NCBI GenBank assembly: GCA_023394035.1
Contig: JAEXBK010000064.1
Coordinates: 1-20,321, forward strand
Direction: 5' to 3'
From: Bacillota bacterium
Lineage (GTDB): Bacteria > Bacillota > Clostridia > Peptostreptococcales > Anaerovoracaceae
DNA: 20,321 nucleotides
Below the pieces are notes generated by a model that had not been told where the DNA came from, made no database searches, and saw only the letters and a program-made list of their open reading frames with translations. Made by a program: the position numbers and the translations under genes. Positions 15,597 to 20,321 of the stretch are shown piece by piece (position 1 is the stretch's first letter; the number at the start of each line of letters is the position of its first letter).

Positions 15597-15637
15597 ATTC
15601 GAGTGTCAAGTATTTAACCTTTACAGAGGTGTAGCGC

Positions 15638-16000
15638 ATGGATAAGATAGCAAAGACGAGCGTGCTCTTTGACATATACGGCGGTCTTCTTACAGACAAG
15701 AAGCGCAAGACGATGGAGCTCTACAACGAGGATAATCTCTCGCTTGCCGAAATTGCCGATGAATTCGGTATTTCACGCTCGGCGGTATATGATTCGATAA
15801 GATCGACGGAGAATACGCTTTTGGGATATGAGGAGAAGCTTGGACTTCTAAACTCATTTGAACGGCGGACGAAGCTAAGTGAGATGCTTTTATCTCGTAT
15901 GAGCGACATAAGAAGCGCAGTAAACCGCGGCGAAAGCGGTGAACGCATTACGGAGATACTTGACGGCATGGAAGAGCTTTTAGGTAAGCTGGAGGATTAA
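15638..16000 (+). CDS. ylxM: YlxM-type SRP-associated DNA-binding-like protein
   Basis: A 120-residue UPF0122/YlxM protein directly upstream of ffh. The N terminus DKIAKTSVLFDIYGGLLT is typical, followed by a helix-turn-helix near residues 30-60 (LSLAEIADEFGISRSAVYDSI, close to sigma region 4). The C-terminal half is helical. YlxM binds or stimulates the signal recognition particle in some Gram-positive bacteria; gene order alone makes the call near certain. A GAGGTG lies 8 bases before the ATG. The stop is 16 bases before ffh, so they are co-transcribed. Confidence 0.93.
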   Translation: MDKIAKTSVLFDIYGGLLTDKKRKTMELYNEDNLSLAEIADEFGISRSAVYDSIRSTENTLLGYEEKLGLLNSFERRTKLSEMLLSRMSDIRSAVNRGESGERITEILDGMEELLGKLED

Positions 16001-16016
16001 TCGAAAGGCAAAGATA

Positions 16017-17357
16017 ATGGCATTTGAGAGTCTATCAGACAAACTTCAGGCCGCTTTTGATAAACTCAAGGGCAAGGGCGTTATTCAGGAATCGGACATA
16101 GGAGAGGCTATGCGCGAGGTTAAGCTTGCGCTTCTTGAGGCTGATGTAAGCTTCAAGATAGTCAAGGAATTTGTCGCATCCGTCAAAGAAAAATGCCTTG
16201 GCGCAGAGGTCATGAAGAGCCTCACCCCTTCGCAGCAGATTATCAAGATCGTAAATGCGGAGCTTGTAGAGCTGATGGGCGGTGCCGGAAGCAAGCTTAC
16301 TTATTCACCTTCGGGCTTCACAACGATAATGATGGTTGGGCTTCAGGGAACAGGTAAGACAACTACGTGCGGCAAGCTTGCGAGCTTTCTTAAGCAGAAC
16401 GGCAAGAAGCCGATGCTTGCGGCATGCGACGTATACAGACCTGCAGCTATAGATCAGCTCGAGGTCGTAGGCAAGTCGGTAAATACTCCGGTTTTCACGA
16501 TGAGGGATTCAAACGACCCGTGCAAAATAGCACTTGCAGCGAAGAAGGAAGCGGAGGATCGCGGATTCAACGTTCTCGTAATAGATACGGCGGGACGTCT
16601 ACAAATAGACGAAGCTCTGATGGATGAGCTGGCCGACATCAAAAAGGCAGTCAAACCGCACGAGATACTTCTCATAGTAGATGCACTTACAGGTCAGGAT
16701 GCCGTCAATGTCGCGGAGGGCTTCAACGAGAAGCTTGGAATCGACGGCATAATCATGACGAAGATGGACGGCGATTCACGAGGCGGTGCGGCACTTTCTG
16801 CAAAGAAGGTTACGGGTAAGCCTATCAAGTTCATGGGTGTTGGTGAGAAGTTCGATGCACTTGAACCCTTCTATCCTGACAGGATGGCAAGCAGAATCCT
16901 CGGAATGGGAGACATGCTTTCGCTGATAGAGCGTGCAGAAGCTAACTTTGATGAGGAGCAGGCAGCAAGGCTTGAACAGAAGATAAGAAAGAATCAGTTT
17001 ACTCTTGAGGATTTTCTTGAACAGATGGGTCAGGTCAGAAATATGGGCGGACTCGGCAAGATACTCGAAATGCTTCCGGGCATGGGAAAGAACAAGGTAA
17101 GCGAAGAGGATATAGAAAAAGGCGAGAAAGAATTCCGCCAGATGGAAGCGATAATACGCTCTATGACGATTGCCGAGAGGAAGGATCCTGCGATTCTGAA
17201 CTCGGGACGCAGAAAGCGAATAGCGGCAGGTGCAGGTCAGACTGTAAACAAAGTCAATCAGCTCATTAAGAAATACGAAGATGCGAAGAAGATGATGAAG
17301 CAGTTTACGAACCCTGACGCACTCAAGCGTAACAAACGCTTCAAAGGACTTTTTTAA
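16017..17357 (+). CDS. ffh: Signal recognition particle protein Ffh (SRP54)
   Basis: 446 residues, the usual bacterial length. The N domain is helical (about 1-95). The G domain carries GLQGTGKTTTCGKLA from 108, DVYRPAAIDQL at 138-148, DTAGR at 190-194 and TKMDGDSRGG at 248-257. The C-terminal M domain (about 300-446) is rich in methionine (MLPGMG, MEAIIRSM, KKMMKQF) and binds 4.5S/6S RNA and signal sequences. Ffh directs nascent membrane and secreted proteins to FtsY and the Sec translocon. The Shine-Dalgarno is modest (GAAAGG). It follows ylxM in an operon, and rpsP starts 79 bases later. No obvious defects. Confidence 0.98.
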   Translation: MAFESLSDKLQAAFDKLKGKGVIQESDIGEAMREVKLALLEADVSFKIVKEFVASVKEKCLGAEVMKSLTPSQQIIKIVNAELVELMGGAGSKLTYSPSGFTTIMMVGLQGTGKTTTCGKLASFLKQNGKKPMLAACDVYRPAAIDQLEVVGKSVNTPVFTMRDSNDPCKIALAAKKEAEDRGFNVLVIDTAGRLQIDEALMDELADIKKAVKPHEILLIVDALTGQDAVNVAEGFNEKLGIDGIIMTKMDGDSRGGAALSAKKVTGKPIKFMGVGEKFDALEPFYPDRMASRILGMGDMLSLIERAEANFDEEQAARLEQKIRKNQFTLEDFLEQMGQVRNMGGLGKILEMLPGMGKNKVSEEDIEKGEKEFRQMEAIIRSMTIAERKDPAILNSGRRKRIAAGAGQTVNKVNQLIKKYEDAKKMMKQFTNPDALKRNKRFKGLF

Positions 17358-17436
17358 CGGTTATACCCCGGTAGATCCGGTGAGATAATAAAGAATATTT
17401 TTAGCTGCGACAAGCGGCATTTACAAGGAGGAAAAA

Positions 17437-17679
17437 ATGGTAAGGATCAGATTAAAGAGAATGGGTGCACACAAGAAGCCTTTCTATAGAGTGGTAATTG
17501 CGGATCAGCGCAGTGCAAGAAACGGCAAATTCATCGAGGAGATCGGCATCTATGACCCGATGAAGGAGCCTGCACTCGTAAAGATCGATTCAGAGAAGGC
17601 TCAGAAGTGGATTGCTCAGGGTGCACAGCCTACAGAAGTAGTAAGAGCTCTTCTTAAGAAGTCCGGCATCATTGCTTAG
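17437..17679 (+). CDS. rpsP: 30S ribosomal protein S16
   Basis: 80 residues, full length for bacterial bS16. The start MVRIRLKRMGAHKKPFYRVV is diagnostic, and GKFIEEIGIYDP and QPTEVVRALLKKSGI follow as expected. A strong AAGGAGG lies 6 bases before the ATG, in keeping with high expression. S16 binds 16S rRNA early in 30S assembly. The 79-base gap after ffh holds no convincing terminator or promoter, so read-through from ffh is likely. khpA starts 14 bases downstream. Confidence 0.98.
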   Translation: MVRIRLKRMGAHKKPFYRVVIADQRSARNGKFIEEIGIYDPMKEPALVKIDSEKAQKWIAQGAQPTEVVRALLKKSGIIA

Positions 17680-17693
17680 GAAGCGGTGGTAGT

Positions 17694-17972
17694 ATGACTG
17701 GTCTTGTAGAATATATCGCAAAGTCACTGGTCGATCATCCCGAAAAGGTTTTGGTAAGCGGAGAGCAGAATACGGAAGGCGAAGCGATAACGCTGCAGGT
17801 ATCCGCTGAAGATATGGGCAAGGTCATTGGAAAAAAAGGACGTATTGCCAAGGCTTTACGAACGGTCGTAAAGGCCGCAGCCCTCAGGGACAACAGAAAT
17901 GTAAGCGTAGCAATCATTTCTGATGAAGAGGCGCAGGGGGCCGAAGTAAAAGCGGACGAAGTGACAGAATAG
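17694..17972 (+). CDS. khpA: KH-domain RNA-binding protein KhpA (YlqC family)
   Basis: 92 residues, nearly all one KH domain. VEYIAKSLVDHPEKVLV, then VIGKKGRIAKALRTVVKAAA carries the GxxG loop (GKKG) that grips RNA. The acidic C-terminal tail (EEAQGAEVKADEVTE) is common in this family. KhpA pairs with KhpB/Jag in some Bacillota and influences cell division and sRNA-mRNA interactions. Placement between rpsP and rimM is the conserved arrangement in Gram-positive bacteria. A GGTGG motif precedes the ATG. Confidence 0.95.
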   Translation: MTGLVEYIAKSLVDHPEKVLVSGEQNTEGEAITLQVSAEDMGKVIGKKGRIAKALRTVVKAAALRDNRNVSVAIISDEEAQGAEVKADEVTE

Positions 17973-17991
17973 TTAATATTGATCTTTTAAT

Positions 17992-18027
17992 GGCACATGA
18001 AGAAGCGTCACTCGTTTCACATGTGCC
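17992..18027 (+). promoter_or_regulatory. Long imperfect hairpin between khpA and rimM
   Basis: Outer arms GGCACATG (17992-17999) and CATGTGCC (18020-18027) pair perfectly. Inside, GAAGCG (18002-18007) can pair with CGTTTC (18013-18018) with one G-U, leaving a TCACT loop and a small internal loop. There is no T-run afterwards, so it is not an ordinary terminator. It sits 21 bases before the rimM ATG and could act in mRNA processing or translation control. Confidence 0.6.
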
Positions 18028-18048
18028 TTGAATTTATACGGTGAAAAA

Positions 18049-18552
18049 ATGAGCGGCAAAATCGAAGTGGGCAAGATAGTTACTGCGGTAGGCATAAAAG
18101 GTGAAGTGAAGCTGTACAGCTTCGGCGACGATCCTGAGAAGTTCTTGAATTACAAGACTCTATCCGTAGCAGGCTATGGCGAGCTCGATATAGAAAAGGT
18201 AAGAAAACATGGCAATGCGGCCGTGATTAAGCTGAAAGGGATAGATGACAGGTCATCTGCCGAAAAGCTGCGCGGAAGAGCGGCGTATGTAGAGGAAGCG
18301 GATTTGAGAGAGCTTCCGGAAGGCGAATATTATATCAAGGATATGATAGGGCTTGATGTTTTTGATGTTGATACGGGCGAAAATGTAGGAACGCTTGCTG
18401 AGGTTCTCCAGAGCGGACCGCAGGATATTTACAGGATAAGCATTGCAGAAAGCGGCAAAGACGCGCTTGTGCCCGCCGTGTCCGAGTTTATAAAAAATAT
18501 AGATATCGAAAAGGGAATAATAGCGATATCGTTTATTGAAGGTATGATATGA
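18049..18552 (+). CDS. rimM: Ribosome maturation factor RimM
   Basis: 167 residues from ATG 18049, chosen over the in-frame TTG at 18028 because that start overlaps no Shine-Dalgarno and would fall directly after the hairpin. GGTGA precedes the ATG by 4 bases. The N domain opens with IEVGKIVTAVGIKGEVKLYSF, the usual RimM start, and the C-terminal PRC-barrel starts near YYIKDMIGLDVFD and includes DIYRISI and LVPAVSEFIKNID. RimM binds S19 and the 16S head during 30S assembly. The stop overlaps the trmD start by 4 bases (ATGA), so translation is coupled. Confidence 0.95.
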   Translation: MSGKIEVGKIVTAVGIKGEVKLYSFGDDPEKFLNYKTLSVAGYGELDIEKVRKHGNAAVIKLKGIDDRSSAEKLRGRAAYVEEADLRELPEGEYYIKDMIGLDVFDVDTGENVGTLAEVLQSGPQDIYRISIAESGKDALVPAVSEFIKNIDIEKGIIAISFIEGMI

Positions 18553-19280
18553 AGATAAATATTCTTACGCTGTTTCCGGCGATGTTTACAGCTCTTTCCG
18601 AGAGCATGATAGGACGCGCGCGTGAAAAGGGAATAATAGATATAAATATAGTCGATATTCGTGCATTTTCGGATGACAAGCATAACAAAGCCGACGATTA
18701 CACCTTCGGAGGCGGTCAGGGTATGGTCATGCTTCCTGCGCCTGCTTTCGGTGCGCTTAGAAGCGTATCGGCAGAGAAAACGCGCAACATATATCTTTCA
18801 CCGCGAGGAAAGGTGCTTGATGCAAAGCTCGCATTTGATCTTGCGGAAGAGCAGGAGCTTACCTTGTTCTGCGGTCATTATGAAGGACTCGATCAGCGAG
18901 TTATAGATACGAGGGACATGGAAGAGGTTTCGATAGGTGATTACGTACTTACAGGCGGTGAGCTTGCGGCGATGGTGCTGGTTGATGTCGTATCAAGGAT
19001 GCTCCCCGGCGTGCTTGCGGGCGAGGAATCTGCATTTGATGAATCTATTTATTCGGGGCTTCTCGAATATCCGCAGTATACGCAGCCTCGCGTTTTTGAG
19101 GGGCTTGAGGTTCCCGAAGTTTTGCTTTCCGGAAACCACAAAAAGATTGCACTTTGGCGTTTTGAAAAATCGCTTGAGCTTACGAAGGAGCGTCGCCCGG
19201 ATATTTTTGAAAAATATGTGAAATCGCATGGGGATTTGTCGAAAGATGAGCTTAAGGTATTGGAAAAAATCATTAAATGA
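18549..19280 (+). CDS. trmD: tRNA (guanine-N1-)-methyltransferase TrmD
   Basis: 243 residues, standard length. The enzyme makes m1G37 in tRNAs with G36 using S-adenosylmethionine; tRNA-Leu(CAG) and tRNA-Pro(CGG) in this window both end their anticodon in G and are followed by G37, so both are expected substrates. Motifs: MKINILTLFPAMF, the YTFGGGQGMVMLP loop at about 51-63, FCGHYEGLDQRVID at 107-120, and the trefoil-knot signature IGDYVLTGGELA at 129-140. The segment SGLLEYPQYTQP at 169-180 follows Asp164, which probably corresponds to the catalytic Asp169 of E. coli. It starts inside the rimM stop. The next gene is not rplS, which usually follows. Confidence 0.97.
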   Translation: MKINILTLFPAMFTALSESMIGRAREKGIIDINIVDIRAFSDDKHNKADDYTFGGGQGMVMLPAPAFGALRSVSAEKTRNIYLSPRGKVLDAKLAFDLAEEQELTLFCGHYEGLDQRVIDTRDMEEVSIGDYVLTGGELAAMVLVDVVSRMLPGVLAGEESAFDESIYSGLLEYPQYTQPRVFEGLEVPEVLLSGNHKKIALWRFEKSLELTKERRPDIFEKYVKSHGDLSKDELKVLEKIIK

Positions 19281-19294
19281 TATAAAATATTACT

Positions 19295-20321
19295 ATGGGA
19301 AAGCTTAAGAAAAAAATAATCCCGCTGTTTTTTCTGGCAGTGGTAATATTGTACATAATCATATATATCGTTCCGCGTTTGACCGGTATTTTTGACGAGA
19401 CATATATCGCGGAATACGGGGAACTTTCCGTGTATGACGATACGGAGGGTTTTGTGATACGCAGCGAGCGCGTGTACGCTTCGGCTTTGAGCGGAACAGT
19501 TGAACGCATTGCGAAGGAAGGCGATCTGCTAAGAATAGGCAGCTCACCTGCATCTGTTTCGGAAGCGGCTCCTGTCGAGCCTGACGAGAAACAGACAGCA
19601 CTTAAGGAACGCCTTAACGGAGATGTGACGATTGTTTCGGGAAACTGGATAGAGAAGGGTGGAATAGTATCATTCTACGCCGACGGATATGAGAATAAGC
19701 TGACGCCGGAAAATGCTCTTGATAAAGACCAGGCTTTCTTCGAGGAAGTAGATGCAAATAATGTTGTTGCATTACCTTCCGATAATATATATATTGAGTA
19801 CCCTGTTTTTAAGATAATAGACGGTACCAAATGGTACATGGTGGCATTCATCCCAAGGGCGAATGTCAAACGATATGAAGTAGGAGATACGGTTTACGTT
19901 GATTTTGATGCTTCTCCGTCAAATCCTTCAGATACGGTTAAGCGTCAGAGCATTATTGACGATTGCCTTGAGATGACTGTTAATGAGGTTTCGTCATCAG
20001 GAGAGCAAATTAAGCTCGTTCTCGAGACAGATAAATATTATGAGCATATGGGGGAATACAGACGAAAAAATATAAGGCTTATTTCCTCTCAGACGAAGGG
20101 AATAATTTTAGAGGCTGATTCCGTTACGGAAAAGGACGGTGTAGAAGGCGTTTATCTCGTCGATAAGAAAGGTAAATACGTATTTACTCCGATCAGTGTA
20201 ATAGCTTCGGACGGTCAGCAATACGCCGTTGTCGCTTCATATTTCTACGATAAGGACGGAAACAGAGTAAAGACCTTGGACCCGTTTGATGATGTTCTGC
20301 GCGACCCGAAGAACGCTGAGA
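19295..20321 (+). CDS. Membrane-anchored HlyD-like (barrel-sandwich) protein, 5' part
   Basis: Open to the window end; 342 residues visible. A short basic N terminus (MGKLKKKI) is followed by one membrane helix at about 8-27, then an external domain. The stretch ALSGTVERIAKEGDLLRIG (about 64-82) resembles the biotinyl-lipoyl-like half-motif of HlyD-type adaptors, and a second SGNWIEKGGIVSFY segment and a VGDTVYVDFD segment fit the same fold. I recall similar proteins in Clostridia next to yggS and sepF cell-division genes, so those may follow. It starts 14 bases after trmD with no clear Shine-Dalgarno or terminator between, hence probably operonic. No coiled coil or transporter partner is visible in the window. 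Function unknown. Confidence 0.7.
   Translation, partial: MGKLKKKIIPLFFLAVVILYIIIYIVPRLTGIFDETYIAEYGELSVYDDTEGFVIRSERVYASALSGTVERIAKEGDLLRIGSSPASVSEAAPVEPDEKQTALKERLNGDVTIVSGNWIEKGGIVSFYADGYENKLTPENALDKDQAFFEEVDANNVVALPSDNIYIEYPVFKIIDGTKWYMVAFIPRANVKRYEVGDTVYVDFDASPSNPSDTVKRQSIIDDCLEMTVNEVSSSGEQIKLVLETDKYYEHMGEYRRKNIRLISSQTKGIILEADSVTEKDGVEGVYLVDKKGKYVFTPISVIASDGQQYAVVASYFYDKDGNRVKTLDPFDDVLRDPKNAE

Noticed and set aside
17358..17436. Terminator or promoter between ffh and rpsP
   Set aside because: Only a short CCGG/CCGG pairing and no proper T-run or spaced -35/-10 pair are present; read-through is the simpler reading.
18028..18048. TTG start for RimM
   Set aside because: It follows the hairpin directly with no ribosome binding site; the ATG at 18049 gives the standard RimM N terminus.
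1..20321. CRISPR array, insertion sequence, prophage or integrase
   Set aside because: No regularly spaced repeats, transposase or integrase motifs, or terminal inverted repeats were seen on either strand.

Overview
The window looks like a chromosomal piece of a low-to-moderate GC Bacillota, most likely a member of the Clostridia. The basis is the ylxM-ffh-rpsP-khpA-rimM-trmD order, TagD-type and LicD-type surface chemistry, strong sigma-A-like promoters, AGGAGG-type ribosome binding sites, and an NSS symporter of bacterial length. I cannot name the species. No phage, insertion sequence or CRISPR array is visible.

Region 1 (1-11036, all + strand) is the distal part of a capsule or exopolysaccharide locus. 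In order it holds the 3' end of a priming sugar-phosphate transferase, two LicD-family phosphotransferases, a Stealth-family sugar-phosphate transferase, a Wzx-type flippase, a class V PLP aminotransferase, a TagD-like cytidylyltransferase fused to a Gfo/Idh/MocA-like domain, a membrane acyltransferase, a Wzy/O-antigen-ligase-like polymerase and a second membrane acyltransferase. Genes are tightly spaced or overlap, so they probably form one operon. The priming enzyme, Stealth protein, flippase and polymerase give a Wzx/Wzy-type pathway. The aminotransferase, the cytidylyltransferase fusion and the two LicD proteins suggest that the polymer carries a CDP-derived small substituent, perhaps a phospho-polyol or phospho-amino-alcohol. 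No ordinary GT1/GT2 glycosyltransferase lies in the window, so those are expected upstream. DNA from about 7400 to 11030 is visibly more AT-rich than the housekeeping region.

Region 2 (11041-11340) is a tRNA-Leu(CAG) and tRNA-Pro(CGG) pair with its own promoter, an inter-tRNA hairpin and a good intrinsic terminator.

Region 3 (11339-13979) is a divergent pair: a family III CoA-transferase/alpha-methylacyl-CoA racemase-like enzyme (- strand) and a sodium-dependent NSS-family symporter (+ strand). Promoter signals and an AT-rich inverted repeat lie between them.

Region 4 (14069-15586) is a monocistronic SppA-type signal peptide peptidase with an unusual Q/N/G-rich N-terminal cytoplasmic extension.

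Region 5 (15568-20321) is the conserved SRP and ribosome-maturation cluster ylxM-ffh-rpsP-khpA-rimM-trmD. It is followed not by rplS but by a partial membrane-anchored HlyD-like protein. The likely promoter for this cluster is embedded in the sppA terminator. The start codons I chose differ from the longest reading frames for six genes; reasons are in the entries.
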